Below, piece by piece: positions 1 through 6,014 of a DNA stretch of 10,962 nucleotides. The first letter of the stretch is position 1. Every line of letters starts with the position of its first letter. The DNA lies in contig JAGAMJ010000174.1 in NCBI GenBank assembly GCA_017624795.1, positions 1 to 10,962 of the forward strand, in the 5' to 3' direction. The translations under genes and the position numbers were made by a program. Below the pieces are notes generated by a model. That model worked only from the letters and a program-made list of their open reading frames with translations. It was not told the origin of the DNA and ran no database searches. The stretch is from Clostridia bacterium. GTDB lineage: Bacteria > Bacillota > Clostridia > Oscillospirales > CAG-272.

Positions 1-560
1 ACAGAGATATCCTTTATAGCACCTTCTCCGTCTTCAACGCCTATGTAAATTCCGCCGTTTTCGCCGTAAGCCGCAAAATATTGCATAACAATAAAGCCAC
101 CCGGGTACCTATGGTGACATTTGTATTTGCCATTACCTGCGTCCTTTATAACGGTGCCGCTGCCATACGGAACAAACAAATCAAAATGCTCTGACTGCAC
201 AACGGGAATCGGATAAGTGACCTTCATCACAGACCATACCGGATTGTCATTAAACACTTCAACAGACCAAGAGATCCCCTTATCATCGCAAACACCCTTG
301 ACGGCAATCGTCAGTGCTGATATTCCGCAAGGATCCTTAAAATAAGCATCGACGGTATGACCGATATGGTTTATACGAACCTTGCCCCAATCGCTCTCAC
401 TGCTTATAACCAGAACTTCTCCGTTTTCAACATTCTTTATCCTCGTATGAAAAAGCGGAGCGGCTGCAAGCGACACTTCACCGAAATGCCCTCCGCCTAT
501 TGCAGCCGAATTGTCGCTGCACACAAGCTCCACAAGATAATCGTTACCCTTGATCAGCAT
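1..560 (-). CDS. DUF6259-like glycoside hydrolase, N-terminal part (runs off the window)
   Basis: About 186 N-terminal residues are visible and the gene continues past base 1. The start ATG at 558-560 is preceded by AAAGGAG (570-576), which overlaps the murQ stop codon. The visible part looks like an all-beta N-terminal sandwich: it opens MLIKGNDYLVELVCSDN and later has FDLFVPYGSGTVIKDA, a YPGGF turn, MQYFAAYGENGGIYIGVEDGEG. I recall this pattern (LFVPxGxG..., MQ(F/Y)xAxYxxxGGLYIxxxDxEG) from DUF6259 and related clan GH-A-like glycosidases, in which a TIM barrel would follow; that barrel is outside the window, so catalytic residues cannot be checked. No signal peptide is seen at the visible N terminus, which suggests a cytoplasmic enzyme acting on imported oligosaccharides. 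It is the third gene of the kinase-murQ operon, which points to amino-sugar glycans as substrate. The family call is from memory of motif style, not from a search. Confidence 0.6.
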   Translation of the reverse strand, partial: MLIKGNDYLVELVCSDNSAAIGGGHFGEVSLAAAPLFHTRIKNVENGEVLVISSESDWGKVRINHIGHTVDAYFKDPCGISALTIAVKGVCDDKGISWSVEVFNDNPVWSVMKVTYPIPVVQSEHFDLFVPYGSGTVIKDAGNGKYKCHHRYPGGFIVMQYFAAYGENGGIYIGVEDGEGAIKDIS

Positions 561-574
561 TTTTTACATCTCCT

Positions 575-1381
575 TTATTTTTCGATCGCCTGTCGTATGT
601 TCCAATCATTATTCTCCAAGCGGGATATCGCCTCATCCTCGTCGCAGGAAAGTATTTCCGTGACAATACGGATCACTCGTTTTTTCAACTTCTCGTTCGT
701 CGGGGAAAGATTTATCATCATATTTTCATAAACCTTTCCTGTTTTTGTCATAGCACAGGTAGTAAGGGTATTCAGCACGATCTTTTGCGCCGTTCCTGCC
801 TTCAAACGGGTAGAACCTGTAAGCACCTCCGCACCGGTATCGGTGTAAATAGCAATATCGGCTACTCTTAGCACAGCCGTATCAAGATTGCAACTGAGCC
901 CAACGGTGATGCAACCGATCATTTTCGCTTCTTCGAGCGCGCCTACCACGTACGCCGCATTCCCCGCAGCCGAAATACCGACTACGACATCTCCCGCCGA
1001 TACGCCGTATTCCCTTATAGCCATTTGCCCGTTTTCATATTTGTCCTCCTCGTTTTCTCCTGCCTTGAACATACGCTCTTTTCCGCCGGCTATGATACCG
1101 TTGACCGTATCGTAGGGAACGCCAAAGGTGGGGGGACATTCGGCGGCATCACAAACGCCAAGGCGTCCCGATGTTCCGGCTCCCACATAGAACAACCTAT
1201 GTCCGTTTTCAAAAGCAGCAGCAATCACATCTATCGCATCGGCAATGTGGGAAGACGCATTTTCTACCGCTTTGACGGCGTCGTAATTCGCCGCAATAAC
1301 AAGCCGCGCCATTTCCTCGGTGCTCATTTTATCCATGGCCATGCTGAGGGGATTTCTCATTTCAGTTTTTGGAACATTCAT
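575..1381 (-). CDS. murQ: MurQ, N-acetylmuramic acid 6-phosphate etherase
   Basis: MurQ cleaves the lactyl ether of MurNAc-6-phosphate to give GlcNAc-6-phosphate and D-lactate, in the cytoplasm, during peptidoglycan sugar recovery. The 268-residue protein carries the SIS-fold family signatures in order: RNPLSMAMDKMS near 10-20, FYVGAGTSGRLGVCDAAECPPTFG at 64-87 (given here only as a region), IAGGKERMFKAGENEEDK around 97-114, GISAAGNAAYVVGAL at 135-149, and STRLKAGTAQKIVLN at 190-204. Glu81 and Glu112 line up with the two catalytic glutamates of E. coli MurQ (Glu83, Glu114). I chose the ATG at 1379-1381 because it has GAAGGAG at 1389-1395 and forms an ATGA overlap with the kinase stop; a longer reading from 1420 adds 13 residues inside the kinase gene. 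The C terminus stops roughly 30 residues before the usual ~300-residue length. Confidence 0.93.
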   Translation of the reverse strand: MNVPKTEMRNPLSMAMDKMSTEEMARLVIAANYDAVKAVENASSHIADAIDVIAAAFENGHRLFYVGAGTSGRLGVCDAAECPPTFGVPYDTVNGIIAGGKERMFKAGENEEDKYENGQMAIREYGVSAGDVVVGISAAGNAAYVVGALEEAKMIGCITVGLSCNLDTAVLRVADIAIYTDTGAEVLTGSTRLKAGTAQKIVLNTLTTCAMTKTGKVYENMMINLSPTNEKLKKRVIRIVTEILSCDEDEAISRLENNDWNIRQAIEK

Positions 1382-2520
1382 TTTACTACTCCTTCGTAAC
1401 TGCTGATAAAATTGCGGCAAAAATCTTCCGGTACTCCTTCACCCACAAGCTTTCTGCTCTGAACGCACGCGCCGTATACAGGCGGACATTCGGGAAGGAT
1501 TATTTCCACGTCTGTATATTTTGACAGATGATTAAGCATGATCTCTCCGTGATGCTCGAACATTCCGCCACCTGCAACAGCGCGCGGACTTACGCGGTGA
1601 ATCTCTACCGCCGCATTCAGCAGCTCTCCAAGACGAGCCGCATTCGCATCAATGATCTCATATGCCTTCGCGTCGCCTTCTTTATAAGCCAGAAAAGCTA
1701 TATTCGCCAAGGATGCAATGCACGGTTTCCCTCCCTTATACAAGGAGCCAACAATGCTTCTTACCGCACAAACACCCATTTGCTTTTTCAACAGATCGCT
1801 TATTAAGGAGTGCGGCTTGCAAAGCTCCTCTTCTTCGAGCGCCGCAAATACAACTTCTCTGCCAATATCGTAAGCGCTGCCCGCCTTGTCAAACAGATAT
1901 CCCCAACCGCCAACGTGAGCATATCCATCACCCTTTCGCACACAAACAACTGAACCCGTTCCGCTTATTATAGCAATATCCGATTTCTCGTCCATTGCGA
2001 AAATGTTTTCATAATCGCTCTTTACGACGATTTTTTTATTTGGGAATTTTTTCTTTAATTCTTGGGCAAGATACATCGCCTGCCCACCGGTAGCAACCCC
2101 GGCAATCCCACAAAACACAGTTGATATGGAATGATGAGTATCCAGGGCTTCTAAAATGCCCCTGAATATAATGTCAAAAGTCTCTTTTACACCAATGTCA
2201 TTAGGATTGCTTGCTGCTTCGGTAAAATATTTCACTATCCTTCCGTCGTACGTAGTAACAGCAAATGCAGTTTTCGTTCCTCCCCCATCTATTCCCAAAA
2301 TCAAATCCTCTTGATCCGGTCGTAGCAGGTCATCTATGAGAACGCCAAAGCATTCTGCGATATTCACAAGATTATGAAGGTCCGGAGGCGCTATTCCTCT
2401 CTCCCAATTTGATACCGCCTGAAAGCTTACACCAACGGCGTCGGCAAAGGCCTGTTGAGTTAATCCGCTGTTATTTCTGATTTTTCTGATCTGTATTCCT
2501 ATTTGCTTGATATCGATCAT
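1378..2520 (-). CDS. XRE-type DNA-binding domain fused to BadF/NagK-type amino-sugar kinase
   Basis: The 380-residue protein has two parts. Residues ~8-66 are a Cro/CI (XRE) helix-turn-helix: IRKIRNNSGLTQQAFADAVG, then VSFQAVSNWERG as recognition helix, then a short hydrophobic fourth helix. Residues ~72-355 are an ASKHA-fold kinase of the BadF/BadG/BcrA group that includes GlcNAc and MurNAc kinases: phosphate-1 motif GIDGGGTKT (76-84), SGTGS (186-190), the family signature GGWGYLFDKAGSAYDIG (204-220), and AVAGGGMFE near the C terminus for adenosine. All nucleotide-binding motifs look intact, so it is probably an active kinase and not only a sensor. With murQ directly downstream, MurNAc or GlcNAc (6-phosphate product) is the likely substrate. 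The GAGGTG site at 2525-2530 sets the start at 2520. The likely role is a sugar-responsive regulator of its own operon; that role is inferred. Confidence 0.9.
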   Translation of the reverse strand: MIDIKQIGIQIRKIRNNSGLTQQAFADAVGVSFQAVSNWERGIAPPDLHNLVNIAECFGVLIDDLLRPDQEDLILGIDGGGTKTAFAVTTYDGRIVKYFTEAASNPNDIGVKETFDIIFRGILEALDTHHSISTVFCGIAGVATGGQAMYLAQELKKKFPNKKIVVKSDYENIFAMDEKSDIAIISGTGSVVCVRKGDGYAHVGGWGYLFDKAGSAYDIGREVVFAALEEEELCKPHSLISDLLKKQMGVCAVRSIVGSLYKGGKPCIASLANIAFLAYKEGDAKAYEIIDANAARLGELLNAAVEIHRVSPRAVAGGGMFEHHGEIMLNHLSKYTDVEIILPECPPVYGACVQSRKLVGEGVPEDFCRNFISSYEGVVK

Positions 2521-2565
2521 TTTTCACCTCAAATTAATCGCTATAAAATTTAATTTTTCACGACT

Positions 2566-2584
2566 TGCTACCATTATTATAGCA
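2566..2584. promoter_or_regulatory. Dyad operator candidate over the -10 box
   Basis: The 19-base segment TGCTATAATAATGGTAGCA on the minus strand is a dyad, TGCTA-N9-TAGCA, centred on 2575 with extra matches at the centre. It covers the -10 box and the expected transcription start, the normal place for a repressor site. The fused XRE domain encoded just downstream is the obvious candidate ligand. Binding is inferred. Confidence 0.4.
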
Positions 2585-2603
2585 TAGATATCTAAAAAAA
2601 CAA
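2570..2603 (-). promoter_or_regulatory. Sigma-A-type promoter for the kinase-murQ operon
   Basis: Read on the minus strand there is TTGTTT at 2598-2603, a 16-base spacer, and a perfect TATAAT at 2576-2581 preceded by TGC, which makes an extended -10 (TGnTATAAT). The start of transcription would be near 2569, giving a leader of about 48 bases before the ATG at 2520. No other promoter of this quality is seen for the left operon. Confidence 0.75.
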
Positions 2604-2623
2604 TAAATTAAGAATTGAACTTG

Positions 2624-2652
2624 GTAGCCGATTCAATTATTGATTTAGCTAC
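2624..2652. promoter_or_regulatory. Second dyad upstream of the promoter
   Basis: GTAGC (2624-2628) and GCTAC (2648-2652) form an inverted pair, and TCAAT-T-ATTGA (2633-2643) is a second inverted pair sharing exactly the same centre, base 2638. The arms contain the same GCTA/TAGC core as the dyad over the -10 box, about 63 bases centre to centre. It could be an auxiliary operator, an activator site, or chance in AT-rich DNA. Confidence 0.3.
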
Positions 2653-2704
2653 AACCTTAAACATTACCAACCCGTTTTCCAAAAAACGACCACAAAGGGG
2701 ACCG

Positions 2705-2758
2705 ATCAGATTCTAGTGGGGCAATTTTGTGAAGATCCAAGCCCTTTCACCCGCACCA
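2705..2758 (+). pseudogene. 3' fragment of a tRNA-Leu (CAG), attachment-site-like remnant
   Basis: On the plus strand the bases from 2705 to 2758 follow the 3' half of a bacterial tRNA-Leu: anticodon loop ATCAGAT (2705-2711, anticodon CAG with U33), anticodon-stem 3' strand TCTAG (2712-2716), a class II variable arm with GGGG (2718-2721) facing TTTT (2725-2728), T arm GAAGA-TCCAAGC-CCTTT (2731-2747), acceptor strand CACCCGC (2748-2754), discriminator A and CCA (2756-2758). The matching 5' half is absent: 2700-2704 does not pair with the anticodon stem and no GCGGGTG acceptor strand lies upstream. T-loop position 55 is C rather than U and one T-stem pair is lost, so the copy is decayed and not functional. 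A break at the anticodon loop is a known integrase crossover point in tRNA genes. Confidence 0.7.
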
Positions 2759-2762
2759 ACAC

Positions 2763-2798
2763 AAAAAGAGCCGACATTCATCAATGTCGGCTCTTTTT
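2763..2798. terminator. Perfect bidirectional intrinsic terminator
   Basis: A 16-base-pair uninterrupted stem (2763-2778 with 2783-2798) closes a four-base loop CATC. The core AGAGCCGACATT is flanked by A5 on one side and T5 on the other, so it works as an intrinsic terminator in both directions. It lies 29 bases past the stop of the hydrolase gene at the end of the long right-hand operon, and only four bases after the CCA of the tRNA-Leu fragment, so it may originally have been the terminator of that tRNA. Confidence 0.9.
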
Positions 2799-2826
2799 AT
2801 GCGGTTTGATGCACCGCTTTCTCTTC

Positions 2827-3480
2827 TCATTTTCTGTACTCGCCCATCAAAAACTGCCTGCCGTGCCCCGGCAAAACGGTCACCGAATCGGGCAAGCTTT
2901 CAAGATACGGCAGCGTCAGTGCCTGATACAGCTCCTCACTTCCGCCCGGAAAGCGCGTGATGACGGGCGTGTTCCAGATCAGCAGATCACCCGTCAGCAC
3001 CGTATCATGATCGATTTCAATGCAGCACCCACCCCTGGAATGCCCCGGCATGGCGATCATACGGATCCTGTGCCCCTCCCAATCGAAGGTGTATTCCTTG
3101 GAAAAGGTAACGTCCGCCTCATATCGGTACCCTTGCGGAAGCGTTTCGATCATCGCCTTGACAGCGTCGGGCGATAGGTCCTGCATACGGTTGGAAGCGA
3201 TTATGATCGGGCGGTTGTTCCTGCCAAGCCGCAGCGCACACGCCGTTTGCTCGTGGCAGATCACGGTCGAGCGAAATTGCTCGCACAGCCACACAAGTCC
3301 TGACGTGTGGTCATAATGCTCGTGCGTCAGCAGCACCGTAATCTCATCAATTTGCTGCCGTTGCAGCTCTACAAGCGCTCCTTCTGAAACATTCGGATCT
3401 ATCACAAGCGCCTTTTTCCCGGAAAACGCCACGTACATATTGCTGCCGGCAAGCTCAAAAACATATCTGTTGATCTGCAT
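2827..3480 (-). CDS. Metallo-beta-lactamase-fold hydrolase (glyoxalase II-like)
   Basis: A 217-residue soluble protein of the MBL superfamily, probably binding two metal ions. Metal-ligand motifs are complete: HEHYDH (53-58), His147 in MPGHSRGG, Asp165 in LTGDLL, and His206 in PGHGRQ near the C terminus. Such small single-domain members hydrolyse thioesters, phosphodiesters or lactones; in this operon a thioesterase that frees a product from the carrier protein is one option, but nothing in the sequence fixes the substrate. The reading frame extends to 3540 inside the preceding transketolase gene. I take the ATG at 3478-3480, one base after the transketolase stop; an ATG at 3490-3492 (MRFDMQINRY) is possible. 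Neither has a clear Shine-Dalgarno site, so translation may depend on coupling to the upstream gene. It is the last gene before the terminator. Confidence 0.85.
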   Translation of the reverse strand: MQINRYVFELAGSNMYVAFSGKKALVIDPNVSEGALVELQRQQIDEITVLLTHEHYDHTSGLVWLCEQFRSTVICHEQTACALRLGRNNRPIIIASNRMQDLSPDAVKAMIETLPQGYRYEADVTFSKEYTFDWEGHRIRMIAMPGHSRGGCCIEIDHDTVLTGDLLIWNTPVITRFPGGSEELYQALTLPYLESLPDSVTVLPGHGRQFLMGEYRK

Positions 3481-3481
3481 A

Positions 3482-4453
3482 TCAAAGCGCATCAAGCTTG
3501 CCCGCGATTTTGGAGGCAATACCGTCAGGCGTGAGCCCATACTGCTCCAAAAGGTATTTGTAATCGCCTGCGTGCACGTAGTGATCTGCCAACCCGATCA
3601 GCAGCTGCGGGGGCTTGTGTGCCACCTCTGCCAACGCCTCGGATACGGCAGAGCCCAAGCCGCCCAGCGTGCTATGCTCCTCCACGGTGACGATCAGCTT
3701 GCTGTCAAGACAGCTCATCAGCATTTCGCGATCAAGGGGCTTGATCGTGTGCATATCGATCACCGTGGCAGAGATCCCCTGCTCGGCAAGCAGCTCTGCC
3801 GCCTTCAAGGATTCTGCCACCATCGTGCCCGTGGCAACGATGGCAACGTCATTCCCTTCGCGCAAGCGGATCGCTTTTCCAATGGTATACTCATAATCCT
3901 GCTTATATACCAACGGGGAGCCCATAACGCCACTCAAACGAATATAGACCGGCTTATTTTCTTTGGCGGCAGCCAGCACCGCCTTTACGGTTTCGGTCGT
4001 ATCGGCGGGAGATAGCACAACGATATTGGGGATCGAGCGGATCGCCGCCAGATCCTCGTTGCTGGTGTGCGTGGTACCCAGAATACCGACACTGAGCCCC
4101 GCTGTAAGACCGATCAGCTTAACGGGCAATTGCATATAGCCCATATTGACGCGAACCTGATCCAAAACTCTTGCGGCGGCAAAGGTGGCATACGTGGTGG
4201 CAAAAACGTTATACCCCTCGCTTGCCATACCCGCAGCAACGCCGATCATATTCTGCTCGGCGATGCCGACATTATAAAGCTGATCGGGGTGACTTTGGCG
4301 AAAACGGTCCGAGCCAGAATAAAAGCAAAGATCGGCAGTGATCACGGCAAGATCGTCGTCCTGCTCTGAAAGTGCCATCATTGCGGCGCCGAAAGCCCCG
4401 CAAGAGCCAAGGCGTGACCACATTTTGATATTCATCGCATTGAAGTCGATCAT
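3482..4453 (-). CDS. Transketolase, C-terminal subunit (Pyr and C-terminal domains)
   Basis: The 323-residue protein is the second half of a split transketolase, which moves a two-carbon ketol unit from a ketose phosphate to an aldehyde using thiamine diphosphate. The pyrimidine-binding domain fills about residues 12-180; it has LYNVGIAEQNMIGVAAGMA with Glu66 as the conserved cofactor-activating glutamate, then FATTYATFAAARVLDQVR and GILGTTHTSNEDLAAIR. The transketolase C-terminal domain follows (about 195-315: VAIVATGTMVAESLKAAELL, VIDMHTIKPLD, VEEHSTLGGLGSA). Start at 4453: AGGAGG at 4461-4466 with seven bases spacing, and an ATGA overlap with the N-subunit stop. Equal production of two subunits fits this coupling. 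In this cluster the acceptor may be an aldehyde made by the LuxC-like reductase and not a pentose phosphate, which is inference. Confidence 0.93.
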   Translation of the reverse strand: MIDFNAMNIKMWSRLGSCGAFGAAMMALSEQDDDLAVITADLCFYSGSDRFRQSHPDQLYNVGIAEQNMIGVAAGMASEGYNVFATTYATFAAARVLDQVRVNMGYMQLPVKLIGLTAGLSVGILGTTHTSNEDLAAIRSIPNIVVLSPADTTETVKAVLAAAKENKPVYIRLSGVMGSPLVYKQDYEYTIGKAIRLREGNDVAIVATGTMVAESLKAAELLAEQGISATVIDMHTIKPLDREMLMSCLDSKLIVTVEEHSTLGGLGSAVSEALAEVAHKPPQLLIGLADHYVHAGDYKYLLEQYGLTPDGIASKIAGKLDAL

Positions 4454-5274
4454 ACGCTTGCCTCCTCAATTGCTTGGATATATTGCTTTTCCGAAAGCTT
4501 GCCGTTGTGCCAGAGCGCGTTCCCCTCCATAAAGGAAACGCCCTTGCCCTTCACGGTATTGGCAACGATCGCCTTGGGGCGGTCGCTTGGCTTTTGGAAG
4601 GCATACAACAGCTTTTCAACACTGTGCCCGTCAAGCTCCTGTGTATCAAAGCCAAACGCCTCAAATTTTTGAGAAAGACTGTTCATAGACAGGATCGTGT
4701 CGGTTTCACCATCGTATTGTAACGCATTCTTGTCAACGATGACAGTGAGATTATCCAAGCCGAAGTGCGAAGCCGAAGCAAGCGCTTCCCAAACCGAGCC
4801 CTCGTCACACTCTCCATCTCCGACCAGAACGTAAACGCGCGCAGGATTGCCCTTTTTCTTCAACGCAAGCGCAACGCCCACAGCCAAAGAAACGCCCTGG
4901 CCCAAGCTACCGGACGAAAACTCGATGCCGATGTCGGCATTACGCGAGGGATGAGCATACAAGCGCGTTCCGTTTTGCTTGAAGGTCTGCAACTCCTCGG
5001 GTGAGATCACGCCGATCTGCTTTAACGCCACGTATTGCGCCAGAACGCCATGCCCCTTGCTTAAAATAAAGCGATCTCTGGTCGGCGATTTCAGATTTTC
5101 GGGGGACAGGTTCATAACACCCACGTACAGCGCCGCCATGATCTCGATCATCGAGAGCGTTCCGCCGATGTGAGCGCCTGTGTTCCCCACCTGATAGGTC
5201 GCCGTTATCGCGTCCAAGCGCATCTGCTTTGCGGCGAGCTCGCATTTCTTTATGATTTGTTCGTCGATCATCAT
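4450..5274 (-). CDS. Transketolase, N-terminal subunit (thiamine diphosphate-binding)
   Basis: A 274-residue protein equal to the PP domain of transketolase. Visible motifs are the His of GNTGAHIGGTLS (His35), SKGHG (72-76), AHPSRNADIGIEFSSGSLGQG (start of the region at 107, ending at 127), and the thiamine diphosphate/Mg signature GDGECDEGSVWEA at 152-164 closed by Asn183 in DKNALQ. Cofactor residues are intact, so with its partner it should form a working enzyme. Together the two halves have about 597 residues, slightly shorter than single-chain transketolases. Start: ATG at 5272-5274 with GGAGG at 5284-5288; its first base is the last base of the SDR stop (TGATG). A second ATG directly follows. 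Split transketolases are common in Bacillota for metabolic paralogs and for secondary clusters; being in a carrier-protein cluster favours a specialised role. Confidence 0.93.
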   Translation of the reverse strand: MMIDEQIIKKCELAAKQMRLDAITATYQVGNTGAHIGGTLSMIEIMAALYVGVMNLSPENLKSPTRDRFILSKGHGVLAQYVALKQIGVISPEELQTFKQNGTRLYAHPSRNADIGIEFSSGSLGQGVSLAVGVALALKKKGNPARVYVLVGDGECDEGSVWEALASASHFGLDNLTVIVDKNALQYDGETDTILSMNSLSQKFEAFGFDTQELDGHSVEKLLYAFQKPSDRPKAIVANTVKGKGVSFMEGNALWHNGKLSEKQYIQAIEEASV

Positions 5275-6014
5275 CAGAAAATGCCTCCATCAACACGTAA
5301 TATCTGTCCTGTCACGTAGCTGGACATATCGGACGCCAAAAACAGCACCGCGTTGGCGATCTCCTCGGGCAACGCCATGCGCTTCATCACGCTGTGCTGC
5401 AAGGTTTCCTTATGCAGATCCTCGGAAATATTGGTTGCCATTTTGGTTTCGGTGATACCGGGGGCGACCGCATTGACACGGATATTGCTTTTGCCAAGCT
5501 CGATGGCAAGCTCACGCGTAGCACCGATCATTGCCGCCTTACTGCAAACGTATTCATATTGCCCCGGTGTTCCGTCAATTGCGGCAACGGAGGTGATGTT
5601 GACAATGCTGCCCTGCTTCTTTCGCGCCATCAAACGGGAAACGTATTGCGTTAACGCCGTCTGACCGAAAAAATTCACGTCAAAGATCTGTCTGATCTTG
5701 GACGCAGCAGTCATTTGAAAGCTTGTGCTGTCAGCGACCGCGCCCGCATTGTTGACCAATATATCGATCTGCTTTGTCTTGGCGGTCAGCTCCTTCAATG
5801 CAGCGGAAATGCTTTCATCGCTTTGCAGATCGCAGCAGATCACGAAAATTTGCGCACCGTCTGCGCGCATCTTCTCAACCTCACTTTGAAAATCGTCATA
5901 AGCTTTTCTGACAAACGCATACACCGTTGCGTGATGCCTGCAAAATAACTTTACCGTTGCCAAGCCGATCCCGCCCGCGGCACCGGTCACGATCGCAGTT
6001 TTACCTGTTAGCAT
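5274..6014 (-). CDS. Short-chain dehydrogenase/reductase (FabG-like)
   Basis: A 246-residue classical SDR that reduces a ketone or oxidises an alcohol with NAD(P)H. The nucleotide site is TGAAGGIG (10-17), followed by NNAG (88-91), Asn114, and the catalytic set Ser142, Tyr155, Lys159 (YVCSK). The C-terminal NAVAPGITETKMA and SSYVTGQILRVDGG are typical of the FabG-like group, which fits a 3-ketoacyl-like or sugar-ketone substrate. Arg36 after the second beta strand may favour NADPH. Start at 6014: GGGAGAGG at 6019-6026; the gene begins inside the last codons of the acetyltransferase gene (seven-base overlap) and its stop shares a base with the transketolase start. In the cluster it could reduce the ketone that transketolase leaves on an extended product; this is a proposal. 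Confidence 0.9.
   Translation of the reverse strand: MLTGKTAIVTGAAGGIGLATVKLFCRHHATVYAFVRKAYDDFQSEVEKMRADGAQIFVICCDLQSDESISAALKELTAKTKQIDILVNNAGAVADSTSFQMTAASKIRQIFDVNFFGQTALTQYVSRLMARKKQGSIVNITSVAAIDGTPGQYEYVCSKAAMIGATRELAIELGKSNIRVNAVAPGITETKMATNISEDLHKETLQHSVMKRMALPEEIANAVLFLASDMSSYVTGQILRVDGGIF

Noticed and set aside
357..731. Plus-strand frame spanning the glycosidase-murQ junction
   Set aside because: Crosses two real minus-strand genes and their ribosome binding site; no family resemblance.
1382..1420. Longer MurQ start (13 extra residues, MPQFYQQLRRSSK)
   Set aside because: Lies in the kinase coding end and lacks a ribosome site; MNVPKTEMRNPLS has GAAGGAG and an ATGA junction.
2673..2688. 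Small inverted repeat CGTTTT-CCAA-AAAACG next to the tRNA fragment
   Set aside because: Six pairs, mostly A/T, in AT-rich DNA; could be an integrase arm site but too weak to support.
2700..2758. Functional tRNA-Leu gene
   Set aside because: The 5' half, D arm and 5' acceptor strand are missing, and the T loop has lost U55.
2716..3177. Plus-strand frame of 153 codons beginning in the tRNA fragment and running through the terminator
   Set aside because: It reads through the tRNA remnant, the terminator hairpin and antisense to the metallohydrolase; no coding character.
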